Positions 15,702-22,931 of a stretch of 64,000 bases of DNA are shown piece after piece (the first letter of the stretch is position 1; the number at the start of each line of letters is the position of its first letter). The stretch lies in the IMG/VR virus record IMGVR_UViG_3300045116_000679, positions 1 to 64,000 of that record; one strand, 5' to 3'. A model generated the notes under the pieces. It made no database searches. It saw only the letters and a program-made list of their open reading frames with translations, and was not told the origin of the DNA. The translations under genes were made by a program, and so were the position numbers. Source of the DNA: a virus.

Positions 15702-16039
15702 CAGCCATCCGTGCCGGTCTTCTCGCCCACGATGATCCTCATCATGCTGATGATCTGCTCGCGCTGCGCGGGCTGGGCGTGATCCCAGATTGACCAGGGG
15801 GATTCCGTGTCGAGCGGGTTTCGCATGAGAAGATCGCCCGGCTCGCATCGGTAGAGGTCCGCCAGGAATTCGAGCATCGGGCGCGTGTAGTTCGTCTTGC
15901 CCAGTTCGGCCTGGGATAGCGCGCCGGCCGTCACGCCCATCTGCTCCGCCACCTGCTCCAGTGTGAAGCCGCGGTAGTCCCGCCACTCCCGCAGGAACAC
16001 CCGTTTTCGCAGCTTGGGGTTGGCGCGAATTTTACCCAT
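15701..16039 (-). CDS. XRE/CI-like phage repressor
   Basis: 112 residues. Helix-turn-helix at about 23-60: FTLEQVAEQMG, VTAGALSQAELGK, then MLEFLADLYRCEP. This is the Xre/Cro/C1 fold. It lacks the peptidase domain of lambda-type CI, so induction would not be by RecA-stimulated self-cleavage of this protein. It is divergent from the Cro-like gene, with 92 bases between them that contain the operator at 16105-16120. Very likely the lysogenic repressor. Confidence 0.8.
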   Translation of the reverse strand: MGKIRANPKLRKRVFLREWRDYRGFTLEQVAEQMGVTAGALSQAELGKTNYTRPMLEFLADLYRCEPGDLLMRNPLDTESPWSIWDHAQPAQREQIISMMRIIVGEKTGTDG

Positions 16040-16096
16040 GCTTCAATGATGCGCCTGAGAGCGCGCCCGGTGAAGCGAGCACAGCTTCACTCCCCC

Positions 16097-16124
16097 TTGT
16101 CGGTTTTTGCAGCTGTGCTAAAAC
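16097..16124 (+). promoter_or_regulatory. rightward promoter with operator (cro side)
   Basis: TTGTCG (16097-16102), a 16-base spacer, TAAAAC (16119-16124). The spacer contains TTTTGCAGCTGTGC, identical to that in the leftward promoter at 14694-14721, in the same position. Predicted transcription would begin at or next to the ATG at 16132, so the message may be leaderless. Confidence 0.7.
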
Positions 16125-16131
16125 TGAGGCT

Positions 16132-16374
16132 ATGTCGCCTCTCGCCCGCTGGTTCGACCAGCACCCCGACCGCCGCCGCATTGAGCTGGCCCGCTTCGCC
16201 GGGATCACGCCGAGCTTCGTTACGCAGCTCTGCAACGGCAGCAGCAAGCCGGGGCTGACGCTGGCCGTGCGTATCGCGGAGTGGACCGCCAACGAGGTCC
16301 GTCCCGAGCACTGGGCCGAGCCGGGGCCGGCCCGTGGCGCGCAAGCCTTCACCACCGCAGAGGCCGCCCCATGA
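16132..16374 (+). CDS. Cro-like helix-turn-helix protein
   Basis: 80 residues. RIELARFAGITPSFVTQLCN is a helix-turn-helix of the YdaS/Cro type, followed by KPGLTLAVRIAEWTANEV. It is divergent from the repressor and shares its operator. No real Shine-Dalgarno: GAGG lies only 2 bases before the ATG. Probable antagonist of the repressor in the lytic switch. Confidence 0.75.
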   Translation: MSPLARWFDQHPDRRRIELARFAGITPSFVTQLCNGSSKPGLTLAVRIAEWTANEVRPEHWAEPGPARGAQAFTTAEAAP

Positions 16375-16571
16375 TCCGCGCCCTCCTCGCCTGGCTGGAC
16401 CGGCGGATCGATGGGCGAATCGTGGCGCGCGGCTACGAGCGCTTCGAGCGCGAGCGGCAGGCGCTGCCGCCCGGTACGCCGATGCGCGCCTACTACGACG
16501 AGGTAGCGCGCATCGGCGCGGAGGCTCGCGCCCGTGACGCAGCTAAGGCCGCAGCGGAGGGCCGGCGCTGA
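16371..16571 (+). CDS. hypothetical protein after Cro
   Basis: 66 residues; hydrophobic start MIRALLAWLDRRIDG, then charged helices. ATGA overlap with the Cro-like gene. Function unknown. Confidence 0.55.
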   Translation: MIRALLAWLDRRIDGRIVARGYERFERERQALPPGTPMRAYYDEVARIGAEARARDAAKAAAEGRR

Positions 16572-16573
16572 TG

Positions 16574-16810
16574 TCAGTCGGTCACGAACAGGAGGCGCTG
16601 GCAGAACGCCGAGGCCGCGGCCTTCACCTCGTCCATCCCGGGTTCTCGGATGATCTGTCCGGCAATTCTGTTGCGAAGCGCGGCCGCCTGCATCGGGTCG
16701 GTTTCGTGCAGGCGCTGCATCAACTCGCGCACCGCAAGGCTCAGCGCCAGCACTTGGCCCTGAAGTCGAAGGTCGTCGTTGCTCAAATCGTTCTCCTCGG
16801 GCGTGAGCAT
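16574..16810 (-). CDS. hypothetical helical protein on the opposite strand
   Basis: 78 residues from MLTPEENDLSNDDLR; helical (LALSLAVRELMQRL). The plus-strand reading of the same bases is Arg/Gly-rich shadow. It breaks the rightward gene order, so it may be a small leftward unit under its own control. Confidence 0.5.
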   Translation of the reverse strand: MLTPEENDLSNDDLRLQGQVLALSLAVRELMQRLHETDPMQAAALRNRIAGQIIREPGMDEVKAAASAFCQRLLFVTD

Positions 16811-16893
16811 CGGCGCGAGGGGTCGGGCGGCTACCCGGCCCCTCACTTGAACATCGTTGCGTCATCGGTCGCCCTCCACAAGGGAGCTGCTGC

Positions 16894-17475
16894 GTGATTT
16901 CCACCTGCTGCACGCCTCGCCCCGCTGGCGCCCGCGCCTACACCTGCCGCTGTGGCCACCGCTGGCGCCTGACGCAGGACGGCTGGGTGAAGTGCAAGCC
17001 GGACGGACGCATGCCCGCGCTGCGCGGCGCCACCGATCCGCTGCGGGAGGATTTCGTTGCCGACTACGCCGCTGGGCTGAGCATCGAGCGGATCGGCCGG
17101 AAGTACCGCCTTCGCACATCGCGGGTGTCGCGCGCGCTGCGCGCGCGGCCGGACTTCGTGTTGCGTCCGCATGGGCTCCAAATCCGGATGTCCATGGGAC
17201 TGCCGGCCGAGCCTGTCGCCGAAGTCGAATTTCCGCGGATCGAGGCGAGCGAACCGGCGCGCGCGCACCTCGCCGAACAGGTCGCTGGCAACATCTCGCA
17301 CAGCATCCACATCCTTCGCGCCCACGCGCGTCTTGACGGTCCGATCTCGGCCGATGAGGGCCGCGTCGCCGCCGCCCACGCCGCCGGCCTGACCCTCGAC
17401 GACATCGAGACCGTGTTCGCGATCCCGCCGGCCGAGGCCGTCGCCATGATCGCCGCTGGTCACGGGGGGCGCTGA
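16894..17475 (+). CDS. zinc-ribbon/helix-turn-helix protein
   Basis: 193 residues from a GTG with AGGGAG about 7 bases before. The N-terminus has Cys pairs (CC, CRCGHRW), then a helix-turn-helix-like part (DYAAGLSIERIGRKY, RTSRVSRAL) and a second helical half (AAAHAAGLTLDDIETVF). A DNA-binding regulator is likely; target unknown. Confidence 0.6.
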   Translation: MISTCCTPRPAGARAYTCRCGHRWRLTQDGWVKCKPDGRMPALRGATDPLREDFVADYAAGLSIERIGRKYRLRTSRVSRALRARPDFVLRPHGLQIRMSMGLPAEPVAEVEFPRIEASEPARAHLAEQVAGNISHSIHILRAHARLDGPISADEGRVAAAHAAGLTLDDIETVFAIPPAEAVAMIAAGHGGR

Positions 17476-17555
17476 CATGGCGTCTCCCTCACCGCATCGC
17501 GCGGGCCGCGCCCGCGCTACGGAGCCCGCTCCCGCGGGCAGCAGCCCCCGACTTG

Positions 17556-17582
17556 GCACCCCCCTGCTGACCAGGGGGGTGC
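17556..17582 (+). terminator. probable terminator hairpin
   Basis: Perfect 10-bp stem GCACCCCCCT / AGGGGGGTGC with a 7-base loop, 80 bases after the stop of the zinc-ribbon gene. It is followed by ATTTCGGG, so the T run is short. Confidence 0.5.
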
Positions 17583-17884
17583 ATTTCGGGGCCAGAATCC
17601 CCCGACGTGTCGCATCCCGCGGCGCGTGCGCCCGTGCCGTAGCGCCTCACGACCTCTGCGGCGCGGGTGCTCCCTTTCCGATCGCTCCGGTCGAGGCGGC
17701 GTGCGGCCTCCCGGAGGCGAGGGCGAGCGGCGTGATCCGCAGAGACTCGGACCCGCGCCGCTCGCTTTCCTTTTCGCGTGACCGTCAGCCGGCAAGCATC
17801 GTCGGTCGCGCCGTAGTGCCTGCGTACGTCGTCCACCTCCATCTGCAAGCTCTCCCGTGTCGTCTCAAGGACAACACGAGCGGA

Positions 17885-17900
17885 TTTGCAGATGTGCAAA
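17885..17900. promoter_or_regulatory. third operator-like site
   Basis: TTTGCA-GATG-TGCAAA is a perfect 6-bp inverted repeat. With its flank (TTTGCAGATGTGCAAAA) it differs from the 14.7- and 16.1-kb operator by one substitution and one missing T. It ends 21 bases before the start of the rightward operon at 17922. Confidence 0.6.
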
Positions 17901-17921
17901 ACGTCTTTGCGGGTTAGGCCA

Positions 17922-18332
17922 ATGTCGACTGCACAAGTCGCAGAAGCCCGGACTTGGCTGGACCGAATGGTTCAGTGGGAGAGCCGCGGCCCCGGCGACA
18001 CGGACAACGCGCTGCGGCGCGTGGCGAGGCAATCCGGCGTCCAGTACGGCGCCGTGTGGTCGCTGCGCTACCGCGCACCAAAGCGGATCTGGGCGGACGT
18101 CTACGTCGCCCTCAGCACCGCCTATGAGACGGCCCGGCAACGCCAGCTGCAGGCGCTCCAGCATGACATCGACACCACCGCGGCGATCACCGGGCCTCGC
18201 CACCCTGCTGTTGCTGCGGCTCGGGCTGCTCTTGGCCAGGACGCTGAGGGTGCCGCCGGAGTGGAATCCCCGGCGCTGGTGGCGCGAGCGCAAGCGGGAA
18301 CGGCGCGACCGGCGGAGGTGAGCCGTGGCTGA
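17922..18332 (+). CDS. hypothetical protein, first of the rightward operon
   Basis: 136 residues from MSTAQVAEARTWLDR. The middle (ALRRVARQSGVQYGAVWSL) looks like a helix-turn-helix, so it may bind DNA. It follows directly after the third operator-like site. Confidence 0.55.
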   Translation: MSTAQVAEARTWLDRMVQWESRGPGDTDNALRRVARQSGVQYGAVWSLRYRAPKRIWADVYVALSTAYETARQRQLQALQHDIDTTAAITGPRHPAVAAARAALGQDAEGAAGVESPALVARAQAGTARPAEVSRG

Positions 18333-18564
18333 AGGATCTTACCTCTGGCTTCGGCGCGACGGAGCCGGCCTCAACATCCTCACCGACCACGGCGTCTCGC
18401 GCGTGACCCTGATCCTGGATGACGGCCGCGTGATGCTCGCCGTCTCGCAGGCGGGCGGCGGCTGCGCTGACGTGACCCTCGAACCCGACGATGCCCGCCA
18501 TCTCGCGGAGCGGCTGAACCTGGCCGCCGCGGATGTCGAGGGCATCGCGACCGCTGGCGACTGA
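18325..18564 (+). CDS. hypothetical protein
   Basis: 79 residues from a GTG with GGAGG 6 bases before it. Beta-rich (SRVTLILDDGRVMLAVSQAGG) with a C-terminal helix DDARHLAERLNLAAADV. The pattern is common in small phage proteins but has no known function. Confidence 0.55.
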   Translation: MAEGSYLWLRRDGAGLNILTDHGVSRVTLILDDGRVMLAVSQAGGGCADVTLEPDDARHLAERLNLAAADVEGIATAGD

Positions 18565-18619
18565 CCAGCGACCGCCGATCACCCCGGCGGCTGCGCGCCG
18601 CCCAACCTGGAGCGAGCAC

Positions 18620-19051
18620 GTGGCCGAGAAGATGAGCCAAGCCGGAGGCCGGACCGGTGTGCACCACGAGGTGCTGAAGACCCTGATCAGCCGGTGCGAC
18701 AGCCTCAAGGCCGACATGGATTCGTCGCGCGGCGAGCTCGGGTCGCTGATCAAGGATGCCGAGGACACGCACGGCATCAACCGGAAGGCCTTCAAGCTCG
18801 CCCTGCAATGTAACCGCATGGAGGACGACAAGCGGGCCGACTTCATCCGCTCGTTCCGCGACTACTGCAACAAGCTCGGGTTCACCGCGCAGCTCGACAT
18901 GTTCGCCGACGACGAGACCGGCGAGGCTGGCGAAGCCGAGCCGGTCGATGCCGACGTCGCGGCGGCCGAGGCGAACAGCGAGGCGCTGCGCGAGGGCATC
19001 AAGCCCACCGGTGGGCGCAAGAAGGGCGGCTCGGCCGAGGCGGTGCACTGA
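18620..19051 (+). CDS. helical nucleoid-type protein, possibly GapR-related
   Basis: 143 residues from a GTG with GGAGCG before it. A central coiled coil (VLKTLISRCDSLKADMD and GELGSLIKDAEDTHG) followed by NRKAFKLALQCNRM recalls the GapR/DUF2312 layout (coiled coil, then basic helices). Similarity is weak and the tail is acidic (MFADDETGEAGEAEP). Could be a DNA-organising protein; low certainty. Confidence 0.45.
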   Translation: MAEKMSQAGGRTGVHHEVLKTLISRCDSLKADMDSSRGELGSLIKDAEDTHGINRKAFKLALQCNRMEDDKRADFIRSFRDYCNKLGFTAQLDMFADDETGEAGEAEPVDADVAAAEANSEALREGIKPTGGRKKGGSAEAVH

Positions 19052-19054
19052 GCT

Positions 19055-19579
19055 ATGCGCAAGATCCTCGCCCTCGACATCTCGGTGAAGTCGACCGGGT
19101 GGGCCCTCGGCGCGCCCGACAGTGACCCCGGATTCGGCCACTACGGCCTGCCGGACACCGGCGACAACATCGGCAAGCTCCTGGTCCTCTACCAAGACTG
19201 GTTGAACCTGAAGATCGCGGGCGAGGACATCGCGCTGATCATCCTGGAGGCCCCGATCCATCGGGGCCCGAAGACGCACATCAAGACGGCGCGCAAGTTG
19301 ATGTGCCTGTCGGGCGCGACTGAAATGGTTGCCTACCGAGCCGGCATTCGCTGCGTTGAGCAGAATATCTCGACGAACAAGAAGCAGTTCGCCGGTCACG
19401 GGCGGGCTGACAAAGAGATGATGATGCACGTCGCTCGCCGATACGGCTGGGATGTGCAGAGAGATGACGAAGCCGATTCCCTGGCTCTGTGGGTCGGAGC
19501 TGTCTGCAATTTTGCCCCTAAGCACGCTGGCCGCTTCATGACGGGGCCGCTTGGCGCTCGCCCGAGGAGTGCGGCATGA
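19055..19579 (+). CDS. RuvC-like Holliday junction resolvase
   Basis: 174 residues. RNase H-fold acidic residues are placed as in RuvC: D8 in ILALDISVKSTGWA, E65 in LIILEAP, and D138/D141 in RDDEADSLALW. It would cut branched DNA during recombination or packaging. It lies before the helicase genes in the rightward operon and overlaps the HNH gene by ATGA. Confidence 0.8.
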   Translation: MRKILALDISVKSTGWALGAPDSDPGFGHYGLPDTGDNIGKLLVLYQDWLNLKIAGEDIALIILEAPIHRGPKTHIKTARKLMCLSGATEMVAYRAGIRCVEQNISTNKKQFAGHGRADKEMMMHVARRYGWDVQRDDEADSLALWVGAVCNFAPKHAGRFMTGPLGARPRSAA

Positions 19580-20193
19580 CCGAAGAATGGCGACGGCCAC
19601 TGTCCGCCCCGGAATTCGAGGTGTCCTCGCTGGGGCGCGTGAAGCGGGCCGGGAGGCTGATCAGGGGCAGCGTCTGGTCGACCGGTTACATCTATGTGCA
19701 GACGACGGTAGGTGCGACGGCGCCCTGCGGGAAGCGTGCGCTGGGCGTGCATGTCCTCGTGTGTGAGGCCTTCCACGGTCCGCGCCCCTTCCCGCGTGCG
19801 ATCCCGCTGCATGGTGACGGTGGGCGCAATAACAACGCAGCCTCGAACCTGCGGTGGGGCACGCACAAGGAGAACGCGTCCGATCGACGACGGCACGGCC
19901 GCGATCGCCTAGGTGCGGATCATCATGGCGCGAGGCTGATCGATGAGCACGAGGTCATCGCCATCTTCGTGCTGCGTCGCCGCGGCCTGACAGGTGAGGA
20001 GATCGCGGAGGCCTTCGGCCTGAACCGTAACCACGTCAACAAGGTGCTCGCACAGACGGCATGGGCGCACGTGCAGGTGCCGGATTCGCTGCTGATCGGC
20101 GCGGCCGAGGCTCAGGAGCGGTACTGCGGTCGCGCGCCCCGGCACGCAGAGCGGTTCAAGATGGGCGGCCTCGCCCGGGCGGGTGCCGCATGA
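19576..20193 (+). CDS. HNH homing endonuclease (NUMOD4 type)
   Basis: 205 residues. N-terminal NUMOD4-like segment (EEWRRPLSAPEFEVSSLGRV), then an HNH_3 core: HVLVCEAFHGPRPF, IPLHGDGGRNNNAASNLRWG, THKENASDRRRHG. A C-terminal helix-turn-helix follows (LTGEEIAEAFGLNRNHVNKV). It probably cuts a specific DNA site and is a selfish element inserted between RuvC and the next gene; ATGA overlaps at both ends show it is well integrated. Confidence 0.8.
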   Translation: MTEEWRRPLSAPEFEVSSLGRVKRAGRLIRGSVWSTGYIYVQTTVGATAPCGKRALGVHVLVCEAFHGPRPFPRAIPLHGDGGRNNNAASNLRWGTHKENASDRRRHGRDRLGADHHGARLIDEHEVIAIFVLRRRGLTGEEIAEAFGLNRNHVNKVLAQTAWAHVQVPDSLLIGAAEAQERYCGRAPRHAERFKMGGLARAGAA

Positions 20194-20387
20194 CGTGGGT
20201 GCTCACCCATCACGGCGCCGTCGTCGCGCGCGGCACCTACCGGCAGATGATCGAGATCGCCGCGGCCCGCGATGTGCTCGCCCGCGAGTGGCATCCAGAC
20301 GAGACCGAGAAGGCGCCGCGCTGGACGGACCGCTGGTGGACGATCGTGCCGGTTAGCGCGGCTGCAGCGCGGGGGAGGGCGGCATGA
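20190..20387 (+). CDS. hypothetical protein
   Basis: 65 residues, aromatic-rich (WTDRWWTIVPV). ATGA overlaps with both neighbours. No known motif. Confidence 0.5.
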   Translation: MTWVLTHHGAVVARGTYRQMIEIAAARDVLAREWHPDETEKAPRWTDRWWTIVPVSAAAARGRAA

Positions 20388-20965
20388 TCTGGCCCTTCGA
20401 CCCGCTGCCGCCGCTCTCGTTCGACCTTCTGATGGTCGATCCGCCCTGGGCCTTCGCGCTGCGCTCCGGGAAGGGCGAAGCCAAGAGTGCGCACGCGCAA
20501 TACGACTGCATGCCGCTGGATGCCATCAAGGCGCTGCCGGTGGCGGACCTCGCGCGCGGAGACGCTCTGCTCTGGCTCTGGGCGACGCACCCGATGCTGC
20601 CGCAGGCGCTGGACGTCATGGCGGCCTGGGGCTTCTCGTTCACGACGTCGGGCGTGTGGGTGAAGACCACCACGGGCGGCAAGCTCGCGTTCGGCACGGG
20701 CTACGTGCTGCGCTCCGCCTCCGAGCCCTTCCTGATCGGCAAGTTCGGCCGGCCGCGCACCGCGCGCAACGTGCGCAGCGTCATCATGGCACCGGCCCGC
20801 GAGCACAGCCGGAAGCCGGACGAGGCCTATGCGGCCGCCGAAGCTCTCGCGATCGACGCGACGCGCCGGGCGGACCTGTTCTCGCGCGAGTCCCGCGCCG
20901 GGTGGTGCTGCTGGGGCCGCGAGGCCGGGCGGTTCGACGCTGCCACCTCCCAGGCCGCGGAGTAG
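20384..20965 (+). CDS. MT-A70-family DNA adenine methyltransferase
   Basis: 193 residues. The catalytic motif DPPW is at 19-22 (MVDPPWAF); RGDALLWLWATHPMLP and the AdoMet-binding half GVWVKTTTGGKLAFGTG follow, with SEPFLIGKFGRP typical of phage MT-A70 enzymes. It would form N6-methyladenine. With the cytosine enzyme at 4762-7065 the phage encodes two DNA methyltransferases. Confidence 0.88.
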   Translation: MIWPFDPLPPLSFDLLMVDPPWAFALRSGKGEAKSAHAQYDCMPLDAIKALPVADLARGDALLWLWATHPMLPQALDVMAAWGFSFTTSGVWVKTTTGGKLAFGTGYVLRSASEPFLIGKFGRPRTARNVRSVIMAPAREHSRKPDEAYAAAEALAIDATRRADLFSRESRAGWCCWGREAGRFDAATSQAAE

Positions 20966-20969
20966 CCTG

Positions 20970-21302
20970 ATGGCCGAGCCCTACAACCCGAAGCACCCGA
21001 CCCGCCCCGTGCCGCTCGCCCGCATCGTCGAGTGCGCGACGTACGCGATCCGGACGAAGCCGCTGGGCTACTGGTCGTATCTCGCCCGGTTCGCGGACAA
21101 CGACGCCTTCAAGGTCGATCCCTGGCGCTGGATCGACATTCCCGAGGCCATGCAGGACGGGCTCGACCTGCTCGCGGACCTCGCCCGCCTCGCCGAGCTG
21201 CTGCCCGGCGGCGAGCGCGAGGTGCGCCGGATGATCTACGGCCGCCTGGAGGAACTGGAAGCCGCGGCGGCCGAGCGCGAGGTGGAGGCCGCCCATGGGT
21301 GA
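20970..21302 (+). CDS. hypothetical protein
   Basis: 110 residues; a helical protein with KPLGYWSYLARFADNDAF and MQDGLDLLADLARLAELLP. No known motif. Overlaps the next gene by 8 bases. Confidence 0.5.
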   Translation: MAEPYNPKHPTRPVPLARIVECATYAIRTKPLGYWSYLARFADNDAFKVDPWRWIDIPEAMQDGLDLLADLARLAELLPGGEREVRRMIYGRLEELEAAAAEREVEAAHG

Positions 21303-21489
21303 CGTCGTGCGCCTGCGGCCCGAGACCGACCCGAAGGTCGGCCAAGCCTTCATGGCCTACGTGGCCGCGTTCCAGCGCGCCCAGGCCACAGGCAAGCTGC
21401 GGGACATGGCCGAGGCCGTGCGCACCTACGAGGCGTGGCTGGCCCTCTACATTCCGGACGAGGCCTCACGCCGGAGGGTGTGGCCATGA
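21295..21489 (+). CDS. hypothetical helical protein
   Basis: 64 residues; FMAYVAAFQRAQATGKLRD helix. ATGA overlap with the helicase gene, so possibly a helicase-associated factor by position only. Confidence 0.5.
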   Translation: MGDVVRLRPETDPKVGQAFMAYVAAFQRAQATGKLRDMAEAVRTYEAWLALYIPDEASRRRVWP

Positions 21490-22931
21490 GCGGGCGCGTC
21501 GTTCCCTTCGCGCCGTCTCAGGACGAGAGCCTGCCGCACAGCACCGAGGCCGAGCAGGCACTGCTCGGCGCGCTGCTGCTGCATAACGAGCAGCTCGGCG
21601 AGATCGCGGCCCTGGTGCGCCCGGAGCACTTCTTCTGGGCCGATCACCAGGAGGTGTTCGCCTGCATCGAGGCGCTGATCGCCGCCGGCCGCCCGGCGAG
21701 CCCCATCACGGTCAAGAGCTATCTCGGCCGGGACGACATCGCTGGGGAGCCGGCGATGAAGTACCTCGCCCATCTCGCCAGCGCGGCCGCCTCCTGGAAC
21801 GCGCGGGGCTACGCCGACATCGTGCGCGACATGGCCACCCGTCGCGAGATGTACGCGATCGGCCAGGAGCTCATGCAACGGGCTCGCTTCGATCCGGCCG
21901 ACGTCTCCGGCCAAGCGATGATCGAGGAGACCGAGGCTCGCCTGCTCGCCGCGCGCGCGATCGTCCCGCAGCCCCACCTCGCCGGGCAGTCGGCCGCCGA
22001 TGGCTCGGCCTGGATGATGGACCGGATCACCGCTTTACGGACCGGGCAGATTGAGCGGAACTCGATCGCGAGCGGGCTGCCGGACCTCGACCGTGCGACG
22101 AGCGGCGGTTTCCAGCGGGGGCAGCTGTGGCTGCTGGCCGGACGGCCCGGCATGGGCAAGACCGTCGTGATGACGTCACTCAGCCGCTATGCGGCGCGCG
22201 ACGCGGGCGTGCTGGTGTTCCAGTGCGAGGTCACGCGCGATCAGCAATGGGCGCGCTACCTCGCGGATCTCGCCTACCTGCATGGCCATCCGCTGCCGTT
22301 CGGTCGGATCATGGAAGGTACCGACCTGACCGACGAGGAGGTCTGGCGGCTCGACAATGCGCGGCAACGCCTCTCGCGTCTGCACCTTCGGGTCGAATGC
22401 GAGCCGAGCGTTTCGATCGCTCAGATCGCGTTCGCCGTGAAGGCGGAGAAGAAGCGCCTCGCCGCACAGGGCGTGCGTCTTGGCGTGGTGTTCATCGACT
22501 ACCTGAAATTCGTGAAGGTGTCGGACCGCTATCGCGGCAACCGGGTGCTTGAGATCGGCGAGATTTCGGGCGCGCTGAAGCAGATGGCGAAGGCGGAGGA
22601 CATCTGCGTCGTCCTGCTCGCGCAGCTCAACCGCCAAGTCGAGGCGCAGGGCCGCGAGGATCGCCGGCCTACCGTCGCCGACCTGCGCGACTCGGGCGAG
22701 CTGGAGCAGGACGCCGACACGGTGATGCTGCTCTACCGAGACGCGGTCTATCTCGAACGCAAGATCAAGTCTGGCGGCGGCGACGCAGAAACCTCGGCGC
22801 GCCTCATCGACCGGCAGAATAGCCTCGAAATCATCCTCGGCAAGAACCGCTCGGGCCCGACCTGCACCCTGGATCTGTGGTGCGACGTGCCTTCCTCGTC
22901 CATCGCACAGCACGCCAGGGGGCCGGTATGA
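21486..22931 (+). CDS. DnaB-like replicative helicase
   Basis: 481 residues. An N-terminal DnaB domain starts at LPHSTEAEQALLGALLLH; a RecA-like core follows with Walker A GRPGMGKT (219-226), GVVFIDYLKF as Walker B, AQLNRQVE as the sensor loop, and LRDSGELEQDAD with RNSLEIILGKNRSG. It unwinds DNA at the phage fork. The next gene encodes a DUF1376 protein that may load it. Confidence 0.9.
   Translation: MSGRVVPFAPSQDESLPHSTEAEQALLGALLLHNEQLGEIAALVRPEHFFWADHQEVFACIEALIAAGRPASPITVKSYLGRDDIAGEPAMKYLAHLASAAASWNARGYADIVRDMATRREMYAIGQELMQRARFDPADVSGQAMIEETEARLLAARAIVPQPHLAGQSAADGSAWMMDRITALRTGQIERNSIASGLPDLDRATSGGFQRGQLWLLAGRPGMGKTVVMTSLSRYAARDAGVLVFQCEVTRDQQWARYLADLAYLHGHPLPFGRIMEGTDLTDEEVWRLDNARQRLSRLHLRVECEPSVSIAQIAFAVKAEKKRLAAQGVRLGVVFIDYLKFVKVSDRYRGNRVLEIGEISGALKQMAKAEDICVVLLAQLNRQVEAQGREDRRPTVADLRDSGELEQDADTVMLLYRDAVYLERKIKSGGGDAETSARLIDRQNSLEIILGKNRSGPTCTLDLWCDVPSSSIAQHARGPV

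Larger units (their letters stand above)
17476..17921. other. 446-base intergenic control region
   Basis: No convincing gene: ORFs exist on both strands but both have poor composition. It holds a strong hairpin at 17556-17582 and an operator-like inverted repeat at 17885-17900 just before the next gene. The rest shows nothing I can name. Confidence 0.5.

Noticed and set aside
17477-17917. ORFs on both strands of the 17.5-kb gap
   Set aside because: Both are Arg/Pro/Ala-rich, have no good ribosome site, and the region contains a hairpin and operator.
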